Shown: one piece after another, positions 1 through 7,259 of the stretch | Layout: every line of letters starts with the position of its first letter | Numbering within the stretch: position 1 is the stretch's first letter | The notes under the pieces: model-generated | Seen by the model: the letters and a program-made list of their open reading frames with translations, nothing else | Database searches by the model: none | Told to the model about the DNA's origin: nothing | DNA from: DASPMP01 sp035626995 | GTDB taxonomy: Bacteria > Gemmatimonadota > Gemmatimonadetes > Gemmatimonadales > Gemmatimonadaceae | Length of the DNA stretch: 13,517 bases | Reading direction: 5' to 3' | Assembly: GCA_035626995.1 (NCBI GenBank) | Contig: DASPMP010000290.1 | Location: 1-13,517, forward strand | Position numbers and translations under genes: made by a program

Positions 1-714
1 ATGGAGCTCGGCGCCGCCGAGCTGTTCGCGCTGACCAAGGACGACAGATACCGGGTGCAGGCGCTGGAGTACGCGGCCATGGAACCGGTGACGCCGTGGA
101 TGGGCGCCGACACCGCGCGGCACTATCAGTGGTTTCCGTGGCACAACAATGGGCACTACGCGCTGTGGCGGAATGCGGGATCAACCGATCGCCGCACCCT
201 CGCCGGCTATTACCGCCTCGGGCTCGAGGCTGTCGTGGCGCGTGCCGGAGAGAACGGCTTCGCCGTCGGAATCCCGTTTATCTGGTGTTCAAGTAATCTC
301 ATGGCGTCCTTTGCGACCCAGGCTATCCTGTACCGACGCATGACCGGCGACCACCGCTTTGTGGAATTCGAGCAGGCGGCGGTGGACTGGTTGTTCGGCA
401 CCAATCCCTGGGGCACGTCCATGGTGGTGGGATACCCGAATGGCGGCGTGTGGCCGAAGGACCCCCATTCGTCCCATGCAGACCGACTGGGAGTGCAGAC
501 GATCCTGGGTGGCTTGCTGGACGGTCCCGTTTACCAATCCATCTACAGGAACCTGCGCGGCATCAGCCTGCATGATCCCGACGAGTTCGCGCGGTTCAAC
601 ACCGGCTTCCTCGTGTACCACGACGACATCGGCGACTATTCGACGAATGAGCCGATCATGGATGGCACGGCAAGCGTCGCCTACCTGCTCTCGGCGTTGG
701 CGGCTGGCCGCTAG
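1..714 (+). CDS. Glycoside hydrolase family 9 (cellulase-type), 3' part, 5' end outside window
   Basis: This is the C-terminal half of a GH9 endoglucanase-like inverting glycosidase, expected to cut beta-1,4-glucan or related glycans outside the cytoplasm. Visible family signatures are WFPWHNNGHYALW (residues 44-56), the GTNPWGTSMVVGY segment (133-145), which is the usual GH9 G-x-N-P-W-G block, and GDYSTNEPIMD (211-221). In that last motif Glu217 matches the catalytic acid in the family's D-Y-x-x-N-E motif. The typical PHHR block is degenerate here (PHSSHA, 155-160). Only 237 residues are present, against about 430 or more for a GH9 catalytic domain. The N-terminal half, with the catalytic-base aspartates and any Ig-like or signal region, must lie upstream, so the ATG at base 1 is probably an internal Met. 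The gene runs convergently into the lipoprotein gene 34 bp away. Family assignment is firm; the substrate is not known. Confidence 0.88.
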   Translation: MELGAAELFALTKDDRYRVQALEYAAMEPVTPWMGADTARHYQWFPWHNNGHYALWRNAGSTDRRTLAGYYRLGLEAVVARAGENGFAVGIPFIWCSSNLMASFATQAILYRRMTGDHRFVEFEQAAVDWLFGTNPWGTSMVVGYPNGGVWPKDPHSSHADRLGVQTILGGLLDGPVYQSIYRNLRGISLHDPDEFARFNTGFLVYHDDIGDYSTNEPIMDGTASVAYLLSALAAGR

Positions 715-727
715 GATCAACGGCCAG
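704..727. terminator. Hairpin between convergent genes, possible bidirectional terminator
   Basis: A perfect 7-bp stem, CTGGCCG (704-710) and CGGCCAG (721-727), encloses a 10-nt loop. Two more G-C pairs form if base 728 is bulged. It overlaps the GH9 stop codon and fills most of the short gap to the convergent lipoprotein gene. No T-run follows on either strand, so it may stop transcription only weakly or act as an mRNA 3' end stabiliser. Confidence 0.35.
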
Positions 728-748
728 GCCAACGCGTCGAGCCACCAG

Positions 749-1456
749 CTAATTGCCTGAGTCGCGAACGTCGCGCAGGTCCTCACGCAACTCGTTCGTG
801 ATGATGTCTGAGGTAAAGGTGATCAGCTGATCGAGTGCCTGGCGAAACTCTGCGACGGTTACCAGGTGCAGGGTCGCGGCCGTGAAGATTGCGCTCGGCA
901 CGGTGTTCGTCCCGATGACGTACGGGGTCAATCGGTCGGTGCCGCGCACATCCTCGCTCCAGATTTCGCGGCCGGTCCTGCGATCGAGGACGACGGCTTC
1001 CGCGCGTGTATAGAGCGAGGTGGTTCGATTTGAGCGCGCGTCGATGCCGAAGCTCCGCATGTTCAGTTCGAGGACGTAGTCCGCGCCCTCGGGCGTCGTC
1101 ACAATGCGCGTACCGAGGTAGCGGCTGACGCGTTCAAGGGTGCGCTGCGCGAGCTGCTTCGTGACATCCACGTCGCGAGCGGCGGAGTCGAGTCGCGCGC
1201 TGGCGCGACGCGCTTCCATCTCCTTGGCGACCTTTGCTCCCGCGCCCACGACGGCCGTAATGGCATTGTTGCCCACGTCGAGGTTGTACCAGCCGTGCAG
1301 CAGCTCCGGCTGCGGCGGGTCGATGAAGACCAGCGCGAGGGTTTTCTGGGAGAAATCGTACTGATTGAGATAGTGTTTGCCGCAGCCAACGGCGGTCAGG
1401 GCAACGAGGGCTGCGATGGCAATCCGGCGAACCGCGGTGACGTCCTGGCGACGCAT
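749..1456 (-). CDS. Predicted lipoprotein of unknown function
   Basis: I do not recognise a named family. The 235-residue protein starts MRRQDVTAVRRIAIAALVALTAV... in two parts: a basic stretch to residue 11 and a hydrophobic core (12-22), followed by a lipobox-like AVGC with Cys25 as the lipidation site. The mature part holds a GADYVLELNMRSFGID segment and an AVVLDRRTGREIWSEDVRG segment. These resemble the alpha/beta repeats of small periplasmic lipoproteins related in look to TolB-N or CsgG-like domains, but that likeness is only by eye. An upstream in-frame ATG at 1486 exists. The start at 1456 is preferred because AAGGA sits 5 nt before it and it begins a proper signal peptide. The gene is convergent with GH9 and divergent from the exporter operon. 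Likely location is the periplasmic face of a membrane. Confidence 0.75.
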   Translation of the reverse strand: MRRQDVTAVRRIAIAALVALTAVGCGKHYLNQYDFSQKTLALVFIDPPQPELLHGWYNLDVGNNAITAVVGAGAKVAKEMEARRASARLDSAARDVDVTKQLAQRTLERVSRYLGTRIVTTPEGADYVLELNMRSFGIDARSNRTTSLYTRAEAVVLDRRTGREIWSEDVRGTDRLTPYVIGTNTVPSAIFTAATLHLVTVAEFRQALDQLITFTSDIITNELREDLRDVRDSGN

Positions 1457-1869
1457 AAGGTTCCTTGAGGGGGTCGGACAGCGCATATGGGTAATGCGCG
1501 CCTCATGCCGAGTGATGACTGAGGCTAAATCGTTGTAGGGACTCGTGTTACAGACGATGCTATGGTGATTGGGGTCACGTCACGTCATCGCGATGGGACG
1601 ACGATTGTCCTTTTCGAGGACAGCAGCTCGACTCGCACCGTCAGTCCCGATGCCGGATCAAGCAGGCGCGGCAACGGGAAACATCTGGTGCAACTTGCGC
1701 GTCTTCACTGGTGGCTGCGGCGCATTACGTCTCGATTAAAGACGTTGCATGGCTGTCACTTCGCCCCCAGTCTCCACGTAGTTGGAGGGCCAACGATTTC
1801 ACCGCTGTCGGTGTCTCATACGCGGTGATTTTGCAGGCCTCCAGCTCCCCCAAGCATCAGGTCAGGCAT
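1457..1869. other. Gene-free region between divergent genes
   Basis: About 410 bp separate the lipoprotein gene (leftward) from the exporter operon (rightward). Open frames across it (for example 1562-1828) have no ribosome site, recognisable product or conserved motif, so I call no gene. It should hold promoters for both directions, but I found no convincing -35/-10 pair. Small structures seen are GTCCT (1607-1611) with AGGAC (1617-1621), an ATCGCGAT palindrome near 1588, and the hairpin pair at 1799-1832. Confidence 0.6.
1799..1832 (+). promoter_or_regulatory. Possible leader hairpin with two exclusive folds before the exporter operon
   Basis: TCACCGC (1799-1805) can pair with GCGGTGA (1822-1828), and TTTT follows at 1829-1832, which looks like a weak intrinsic terminator. 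The same left arm can instead form a tight hairpin, CACCG (1800-1804) with CGGTG (1809-1813). The two folds exclude each other, as in attenuators, and the element lies 38 nt before the adaptor start. With a 7-bp stem and only four Ts, chance is a real possibility. Confidence 0.25.
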
Positions 1870-3285
1870 ATGCGCGTAACCAAGAATCGCTGGACCATTT
1901 CCGGCGCCGTCGCACTCCTCCTCTTCGTTCCGGGCGCCTGGCTTATGGCCGGTGATGCGACCGAAGAAGACATGTCGCTGGTGGCGCGGGTGAAGAAGGG
2001 CGAGTTCCGCGTAATGGTGAACACTTCGGGCGAACTGCGTGCGAAGAAGTTCGTGCAGATCACCGGGCCGGCAAACGCGCAGCAGGCCAACCAGTACCAG
2101 ATGAAGATCGCGTCGATCGTACCGGAAGGGACGGTCGTGAAGGCTGGTGACATCGTGGCGGAGCTCGATCGCTCGACAATCGCCTCTCGCATGAACGAAG
2201 TTTCACTCGCGTTGCAGAAGGCGGAGGCGGTGTACGAGCAGGCGATGCTCGACTCGACACTGAACCTGTCGAAGGCCCGCGAAGACATGAAGACGATGGA
2301 GCTCGGGCTCGAGGAGAAGAAGCTGGCCAAGGAGCAGGCCATCTACGAGGCACCGACCGTCAAGCGCCAGGCGGAAATCGAATACGAGAAAGCCCAGCGT
2401 GCACTCGAGCAGGCGAAGAAAGACTACGTCACCAAGACGAGCCAGGCCCAGGCGAAAATGCGTGAAGTCGGCGCCGACCTGGACCGCCAGCGCAACCTTC
2501 TGAAGATCGTGCAGGACGTCATGATGAACTTCACCATCCGCGCGCCCGCGCCTGGCATGGTGATCTACCAGAAGGAATGGAACGGCAAGAAGAAGGGCGT
2601 TGGCGGCCAGATCAACCCGTGGGAGCCGACCGTCGCGACCCTTCCGGACATGACGGAGATGGAGTCGCAGACGTACGTCAACGAAATCGACATCCGGAAG
2701 ATCGCGGTCGGCCAGCCGGTGAAGATCGCCCTCGATGCGGATCCCACGAAATCATTCACGGGTCGCGTCACCGAAGTCGCGAACGTGGGTGAGCAGCGTC
2801 CGAATACGGATTCGAAGGTCTTCGAGGTGAAGGTGCTCCTGTCGACCAGCGACACGACGCTCCGGCCGGGCATGACGACGTCCAACGCCATCGAGACGAT
2901 GAAGATCGCGTCTGCGCTCTACATCCCGATCGAAGCCGTCACCACGGACAGCGGTGTTCCAGTCGTGTACAAGAAAGAAGGTGCCCGCGTCACGAAGCAG
3001 GAGATCGAGACGGGCACGATGAGCGACGACGAAGTGGTGGTGCTCCGTGGCCTCGAGGAGGACGATCGCGTGATGCTGGCGCCGCCGCCAAACGCGGCCC
3101 AGATGACCATCGCCCGCCTGACTGGTTCCCCCGTGAAGGCGAAGGATGTCCTGGGGGACTCGGCGCGTGCGACGACGCTGCAGGCGGGACAGCCTGCGAC
3201 AAAAGTCGATAGCACGACGCCCGCGGCACTGCCCCACCCTGCGACGCCGGCGGCCTCGAAGTCCGCAGCGCCCGCGCGACCCTAA
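1870..3285 (+). CDS. MacA/HlyD-type periplasmic adaptor (membrane fusion protein)
   Basis: This 471-residue protein is expected to bridge the inner-membrane permease encoded next to it and the TolC-like channel encoded third. It has one N-terminal membrane anchor (about 8-27). The first half of a lipoyl/biotinyl-like domain follows (KIASIVPEGTVVKAGDIVAELD region, 78-99). Then comes a long alpha-helical hairpin rich in Glu, Lys, Ala and Gln (about 104-217), and the second lipoyl half (FTIRAPAPGMVIY, 220-232). A beta-barrel (about 270-325) and a membrane-proximal domain come next. The tail after about 425 is rich in Ala, Pro and Thr and looks unstructured. The frame stays open upstream to 1711, but that extension has no signal-like character, whereas Met at 1870 begins a basic-hydrophobic anchor. 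Its ribosome site (AGG) is weak. The permease starts 5 nt after the stop. Substrate is unknown; drugs, lipids or peptides are all possible. Confidence 0.85.
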   Translation: MRVTKNRWTISGAVALLLFVPGAWLMAGDATEEDMSLVARVKKGEFRVMVNTSGELRAKKFVQITGPANAQQANQYQMKIASIVPEGTVVKAGDIVAELDRSTIASRMNEVSLALQKAEAVYEQAMLDSTLNLSKAREDMKTMELGLEEKKLAKEQAIYEAPTVKRQAEIEYEKAQRALEQAKKDYVTKTSQAQAKMREVGADLDRQRNLLKIVQDVMMNFTIRAPAPGMVIYQKEWNGKKKGVGGQINPWEPTVATLPDMTEMESQTYVNEIDIRKIAVGQPVKIALDADPTKSFTGRVTEVANVGEQRPNTDSKVFEVKVLLSTSDTTLRPGMTTSNAIETMKIASALYIPIEAVTTDSGVPVVYKKEGARVTKQEIETGTMSDDEVVVLRGLEEDDRVMLAPPPNAAQMTIARLTGSPVKAKDVLGDSARATTLQAGQPATKVDSTTPAALPHPATPAASKSAAPARP

Positions 3286-3290
3286 GGCCG

Positions 3291-4691
3291 ATGCGGTTCA
3301 CACGGGAAAAGCTCGCGCAGCTTCGCGGGCAGATTATCGCGCACGTCCTGTTCAGCCTCCGGATCGCGGTCGTGGCGGTGGGACACAACAAGTTGCGCGC
3401 CGGGCTCACGTCGCTGGGCATCCTCTTTGGCGTCGCGTCGGTGATCGCCATGCTGGCCATCGGCAAGGGCGCGGAACAGGAAATCCTGGAACAGATGCGC
3501 CTTCTCGGCTCGAACAACATCATCATCACGCCGATGATCGAGCAGAAGGAAGGAAGCACGAAGGAAGAGAAGGACGAGAAGTCCATCAAGAAATTTTCTC
3601 CCGGGCTCACCTATGCGGACGCGGAAGCCATCCGGACCGTCGTCCCGAATGTCGAGACCACGAGCGGCGAGATCGTGATCAACACGATGGTCACGCGCGA
3701 AGGACACCGGCGGTCCGGGAAGCTCGTGGGAGTGGACACCACGTATTTCCGGTTGAACAACCTCGAGCTCGGCGCGGGCGCGTGGTTCTCGGAATCGCAG
3801 GTTCAGTATGGGCGGCCCGTGGCGATCATCGGTCGCGGGGTGCGCAGCCGCTTCTTCACCACGGAAGACGCGATCGGGAAGCCGCTCAAGGTGGGACAGA
3901 CATGGGTGACCGTCGTGGGGGTACTCAGCGATCGCGCGGTGTCGAGCGAGACGTCGCAGCGCCTGGGGATTCGCGATGCGAACATGGACGTCTACGTCCC
4001 CATCAACACCATGCTGACCCGTTTTCGCAATCGTGCCAAGGTGACGGAGCGGGACATCGAGCTCGCGTCGCGCCCCGTGGTGGTGACCACGGCGGACACG
4101 CCGGCTGAGGACGAGGATACGCGCCTGGAGAAGTCGAACCGGAACCAGGTCGACAAGATCATCGTTCGGGTGGGTGACTCGCGCTATGTCCCGCAGGTGG
4201 CCGACGTCGTGCGGCGCATGCTCACGCGCCGGCACAACTCGATGATCGATTTCGAGATCACGGTTCCCGAGCTGCTGCTGAAACAGGAGCAGCGGACGAA
4301 GACGATCTTCAACGTCGTGCTCGGCGCCATCGCGTCCATCTCATTGATCGTCGGCGGCATCGGCATCATGAACATCATGCTCGCGTCGGTGCTCGAGCGC
4401 ATCAAGGAAATCGGAGTTCGGCGTGCGCTCGGCGCGACGCAGAAGGACATCCTGTTCCAGTTCCTGAGCGAGGCGGTGCTGATCAGCGTCGCCGGTGGCC
4501 TGGCGGGGATCATGGTGGGGGGAGGCCTGAGCTTCGGGATCGAGCAGTTCGCCGGCATCAAGACCATCGTGTCGTACATCTCGGTATTCGTTGCCTTCGG
4601 TGTGTCGTTCACTGTCGGCGTCATGTTCGGCATCGTGCCCGCGTATCGCGCGGCGCGACAGGACCCAGTTGTCTGTTTGAGGTACGAATGA
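3291..4691 (+). CDS. MacB-like/FtsX-family ABC permease lacking an ATPase domain
   Basis: This 466-residue inner-membrane protein has the MacB permease layout. A first membrane helix runs from about 36 to 58 (LTSLGILFGVASVIAMLAIG), followed by GKGAEQEIL. A large periplasmic core domain covers about 60-330. Three C-terminal helices follow at about 338-362, 394-416 and 429-452. Between helices 2 and 3 lies the family hallmark KEIGVRRALGAT, which forms the coupling helix contacting the ATPase. E. coli MacB carries its ATPase at the N terminus of the same chain. Here only about 35 cytoplasmic residues precede helix 1, so Walker A, Walker B and the ABC signature are absent. No separate ATPase lies in the operon. 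The AAGG ribosome site overlaps the adaptor stop codon, and the stop overlaps the TolC-like start (ATGA), so the three products are probably made together. It likely uses the energy of ATP hydrolysis to move substrates from the periplasm to the channel. Confidence 0.88.
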   Translation: MRFTREKLAQLRGQIIAHVLFSLRIAVVAVGHNKLRAGLTSLGILFGVASVIAMLAIGKGAEQEILEQMRLLGSNNIIITPMIEQKEGSTKEEKDEKSIKKFSPGLTYADAEAIRTVVPNVETTSGEIVINTMVTREGHRRSGKLVGVDTTYFRLNNLELGAGAWFSESQVQYGRPVAIIGRGVRSRFFTTEDAIGKPLKVGQTWVTVVGVLSDRAVSSETSQRLGIRDANMDVYVPINTMLTRFRNRAKVTERDIELASRPVVVTTADTPAEDEDTRLEKSNRNQVDKIIVRVGDSRYVPQVADVVRRMLTRRHNSMIDFEITVPELLLKQEQRTKTIFNVVLGAIASISLIVGGIGIMNIMLASVLERIKEIGVRRALGATQKDILFQFLSEAVLISVAGGLAGIMVGGGLSFGIEQFAGIKTIVSYISVFVAFGVSFTVGVMFGIVPAYRAARQDPVVCLRYE

Positions 4692-6163
4692 ACACGGCTC
4701 TCGGCTTTCGGCTCCTGGCCATCGGCTACCGGCTCTCGGCGATTGGCACGCTGCTCGCCGCGTCGCAGGCTGGCGCCCAGCAGATCACACTAAAAGAGGC
4801 GGTCGAGCGCGCGCAGAAGCAGAGCTTCGCCGCCGCCAGTGCGACCGCGACCCGCGATGCGGCGCGCGCGCGCGACAACGCCTTCAGCGCGCGGCGACTG
4901 CCGCAGCTGTCGCTGACCGGCACGGCGCCACGCTTTGAGAAAACGATCACCCCCGTCATCCAGCCGGACGGCTCGACGAACTTCACCCCCGTTCAGGCCA
5001 CGACAGCGGATGCCGGCCTGACGCTCGCACAGCAGCTGCCCTTCTCGGGCGGGACCTTCTCGATCACATCGCAGCTGCAGCGGTATGAAGTTACTGGCGG
5101 GACGAACAACACCCTTCGCTGGACGTCGTCACCCGTGATCTTCTCGGTGCAGCAGCCGTTGCTGCGCCCCAACACGATGAAGTGGGATGGACGCGAAGCC
5201 GACATCCGGCTGGACGCGTCCGAGCGGCAGTACCTGGAGGCGCGGGAAGGCGTCGCGCTGCAGGCGACGGAAGCGTTTTTCGAGTTGTATCTCGCTACGC
5301 GGACGCTCGAAAACGCGATCACGAACGCCGCGACGAACGACACGCTCTACAACCTGAACAAGGGGCGTCTCGAGATCGGCAAGATCGGCGAGAACGACCT
5401 GTTGCAGAGCGAGCTCGCGCTGCTTCGTTCGCGCGCGACGCTGGATAACGCGCGCCTCGAGTATCAGCGGCGGCTCGCGGCATTCCGACTCGCGGTGGAC
5501 CTGCCTCCCGGGGCGCCGGTCGAAATCGTGATTCCTGATGGTGTTCCTGTCATCAATGCCGACACGGCCGTGGCGGTGACACAGGCGCTGCGGAATCGCG
5601 CGCAGATCAGCGAACTGGAACTCCAGACTGTCCAGGCCCAGCGGCAGCTGTCCGTCGCGCGGCTGCAGGGGGGCCCGGGCGCCACGATCAACGCGAGCGT
5701 GGGATTCAACCAGACCGCGCCGGACATGAGCCTTGCCTATCGCGACCTGCTCCAGGCCCAGCGATTCTCGATGTTCGTGTCGGTGCCGGTGTTCAACTGG
5801 GGCGCCCGGAGTGGTGACATCCAGGAAGCCAAAGCGAACCAGAAGCGCGTCGAAGCCACGGTTCGGCAGAGCCGCGAGCAGCTCATCCAGGATGCGCACT
5901 TCGCTGCCCTCCAACTGGCACAGGCCCGGCGAAACCTGGACGTCTCGGCAAAAGCGGATACGGTCGCCGCCAAGCGCTTCGAAGTCGCGTACAACCGGTA
6001 CGTGATCGGCCGCATCGGGATCGACAACCTGTACATCGCGCAGAACGAGAAGGATCAGGCGGTTACCCAGTACCTGCAGGCCCTGCGCAACTACTGGATG
6101 GCGTATTACCGGTTACGTCAGACCACGCTTTATGACTTTGAGGCTGGAGTCGCCATCCGATAG
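4688..6163 (+). CDS. TolC-family outer-membrane efflux protein
   Basis: This 491-residue OEP/TolC-type protein should form the outer-membrane channel and periplasmic tunnel of the exporter encoded just upstream. A signal peptide covers residues 1-30 with cleavage likely after AGA and before QQITLKEAVERA, which is the usual opening helix of the family. Long helices with heptad-like Ala, Leu, Gln and Arg patterns follow. Beta segments appear at about 95-125 (LAQQLPFSGGTFSITSQLQ) and at about 360-375 (FSMFVSVPVFNWGARSGDI), and the second half repeats the helical layout. The C-terminal NLYIAQNEKDQAVTQYLQAL (440-459) and YWMAYYRLRQTTLYDFE (463-479) regions are typical. The start overlaps the permease stop by 4 nt, and GAGG lies 5 nt before it. 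The signal peptide is written by a 7-bp tandem repeat, described separately. No other start codon is available nearby in this frame. Confidence 0.9.
   Translation: MNTALGFRLLAIGYRLSAIGTLLAASQAGAQQITLKEAVERAQKQSFAAASATATRDAARARDNAFSARRLPQLSLTGTAPRFEKTITPVIQPDGSTNFTPVQATTADAGLTLAQQLPFSGGTFSITSQLQRYEVTGGTNNTLRWTSSPVIFSVQQPLLRPNTMKWDGREADIRLDASERQYLEAREGVALQATEAFFELYLATRTLENAITNAATNDTLYNLNKGRLEIGKIGENDLLQSELALLRSRATLDNARLEYQRRLAAFRLAVDLPPGAPVEIVIPDGVPVINADTAVAVTQALRNRAQISELELQTVQAQRQLSVARLQGGPGATINASVGFNQTAPDMSLAYRDLLQAQRFSMFVSVPVFNWGARSGDIQEAKANQKRVEATVRQSREQLIQDAHFAALQLAQARRNLDVSAKADTVAAKRFEVAYNRYVIGRIGIDNLYIAQNEKDQAVTQYLQALRNYWMAYYRLRQTTLYDFEAGVAIR
4695..4750 (+). repeat. Heptanucleotide tandem repeat (CGGCTNN x8) inside the TolC-like signal peptide
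   Basis: Eight consecutive 7-mers start at 4695, 4702, 4709, 4716, 4723, 4730, 4737 and 4744. They read CGGCTCT, CGGCTTT, CGGCTCC, TGGCCAT, CGGCTAC, CGGCTCT, CGGCGAT and a decayed TGGCACG. All eight keep YGGC. Three units equal 21 bp, or seven codons, which is why the encoded peptide repeats as FRLLAIG then YRLSAIG. It begins only seven bases after the A of the start codon. Confidence 0.85.
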
Positions 6164-6172
6164 GGCGTTACT

Positions 6173-6196
6173 GCGGACATAATTACGGACAGAACG
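6173..6196 (+). repeat. Two 12-bp repeats upstream of the coiled-coil lipoprotein gene
   Basis: Two direct units, GCGGACATAATT (6173-6184) and ACGGACAGAACG (6185-6196), share the core CGGACAKAA. The same core in the same orientation recurs six times downstream of the next gene (7161-7259), so this gene is bracketed by one repeat family. Confidence 0.65.
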
Positions 6197-6202
6197 TTCT
6201 GT
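6189..6202. promoter_or_regulatory. Perfect 14-bp palindrome, possible operator
   Basis: ACAGAACGTTCTGT is its own reverse complement. It lies about 35 bp before a -10-like hexamer and 48 bp before the lipoprotein start, where a dimeric regulator could bind. It also overlaps the second 12-bp repeat unit, so it may be partly a by-product of that repeat. No regulator gene is nearby. Confidence 0.35.
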
Positions 6203-6236
6203 GATCTGTCGCACTAGCAGTCTCATGTGCGCTCTA

Positions 6237-6242
6237 TAGAAT
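6237..6242 (+). promoter_or_regulatory. Candidate -10 element implying a leaderless mRNA
   Basis: TAGAAT matches five of six -10 consensus bases and ends 7 nt before the ATG at 6250, the usual distance from -10 to transcription start. No Shine-Dalgarno sequence precedes that ATG. Both facts fit a leaderless transcript. The -35 region at the right spacing (CTAGCA) is poor. Confidence 0.3.
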
Positions 6243-6249
6243 ATAGACC

Positions 6250-7146
6250 ATGAAATTCCCCACTCGCAGCCTCGCCGTCGTGATGCTCCTCGTCCCCATC
6301 ACGGCCTGCAAGGACAAGGTCGCCATCGCGCGCGCCGACAGCCTCGAGGGACGCCTGACGGAGCAGCAGGCCCTCGCCAATCAGCTCTCCGCCCAGAAGG
6401 ACTCACTCACTCGAGTCGTGCTCGATGCCGACGCGTTTCTCGGCCAGATGGACAGTGCGATCAGCACGGTCAAAGGACTGCCGCGCACCAAGCGCGCAGC
6501 GTCTGACCCGCTCGCCGATCAGCTCCAGGCCCGCAAGGACATGCAGGAGCGCGTGAAGGCGCTCGTCGAGCGTGCCAAGTCGACCGCGAACCAGCTCGCC
6601 GAGCTGCAGCGAAAGCAGGCCGCGTCGTCCGCGGAGAATACCACGCTGCGCCAGCAGCTCGCCGACCAGGCCACGAAGATCGAGCAGGACGCGCAGCTCA
6701 TCACCGACCTTGGCTCGACCATCGATCGCCAGAATACCCAGATCGCATCACTCGAAGCCCGCCTCGACACGCTGGGCAGCGAAGTGCGCGCCATGGGCGA
6801 CCGGCACTACCAGGCGTACTACGTCGTCGGTACCGAGAAGGAGCTGATCGACAAGGGGATCATCATGAAGGAAGGCGGCGCGAACCTGCTCGTTGCGCGC
6901 CCCGGCCGCACCCTCGTGCCAGCCCGCGTGCTCGATGCGTCGGCTTTTACGCAGATCGACCAGCGCCAGATGCGGACGATCGCGGTACCCGACAGCACGA
7001 AGCGCTACCGGATCGTCTCCCGCCAGAGCCTCGACGCTGCAGACGTACCCTGGCGCGACGAGCGCTCGTTCCGCGGCAATCTCAAGATCGCCAAGCCCGA
7101 TGAATTCTGGGCTCCTTCGAGATTCCTTATTCTTGTCCAGATGTAA
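6250..7146 (+). CDS. Coiled-coil envelope lipoprotein with a C-terminal YYVVGT domain
   Basis: This 298-residue protein has a short signal peptide with a lipobox, PITAC, making Cys20 the lipidated residue. Residues 26-183 are almost entirely helical coiled coil, rich in Gln, Ala, Leu, Glu and Asp, with one break at KGLPRTKRAASDP (75-87). The C-terminal globular part (186-298) starts HYQAYYVVGTEKELIDKGII and ends at FWAPSRFLILVQM. From memory, a YYVxGT-x-KEL segment after a coiled coil is seen in lipoproteins of Bacteroidota and related phyla whose roles are mostly unproven. I assign no function. It follows the exporter operon after 86 bp, but repeats and its own possible promoter lie between, so it is probably a separate unit. 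A strong terminator follows. The start has no Shine-Dalgarno sequence but begins directly with a good signal peptide. Confidence 0.82.
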   Translation: MKFPTRSLAVVMLLVPITACKDKVAIARADSLEGRLTEQQALANQLSAQKDSLTRVVLDADAFLGQMDSAISTVKGLPRTKRAASDPLADQLQARKDMQERVKALVERAKSTANQLAELQRKQAASSAENTTLRQQLADQATKIEQDAQLITDLGSTIDRQNTQIASLEARLDTLGSEVRAMGDRHYQAYYVVGTEKELIDKGIIMKEGGANLLVARPGRTLVPARVLDASAFTQIDQRQMRTIAVPDSTKRYRIVSRQSLDAADVPWRDERSFRGNLKIAKPDEFWAPSRFLILVQM

Positions 7147-7160
7147 GAGAACTGCATAGG

Positions 7161-7259
7161 ACGGACATTTAAGACGGACATAACGGCGGACATAACTGCA
7201 ATTGCGGTCGGCGGACATAACCGCAATTACGGTAGGCGGACAGGACGGCGGATATAATG
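7161..7259 (+). repeat. Array of CGGACATAA repeats with a 25-bp tandem duplication
   Basis: Units of RCGGAYA start at 7161, 7174, 7186, 7211, 7236 and 7248. The spacings are 13, 12, 25, 25 and 12, a period near 12.5 bp. Bases 7186-7210 and 7211-7235 are two 25-bp tandem copies differing at only three positions. Within them AATTGCGGT (7200-7208) and ACCGCAATT (7220-7228) form a perfect 9-bp inverted repeat. The family matches the two units at 6173-6196. Confidence 0.75.

Noticed and set aside
1..3. ATG at base 1 as the true start of the GH9 gene
   Set aside because: The GH9 catalytic domain needs roughly 200 more N-terminal residues including its catalytic aspartates, so the gene continues outside the window.
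1711..1869. Longer adaptor protein starting at 1711
   Set aside because: The extra 53 residues have no signal or membrane character, while Met at 1870 starts a normal basic-plus-hydrophobic anchor.
6189..6202. LexA/SOS box reading of the GAACGTTC palindrome
   Set aside because: Only the inner GAAC/GTTC agrees with Gram-positive-type boxes, the spacing differs, and the downstream gene has no DNA-damage link.
7253..7258. Perfect TATAAT -10 sequence
   Set aside because: It lies in the loop of the terminator, has no -35 at suitable spacing, and only a convergent gene end lies downstream.
7161..7259. CRISPR array
   Set aside because: Units are 12-25 bp with no unique spacers of constant length, and no cas gene is present.
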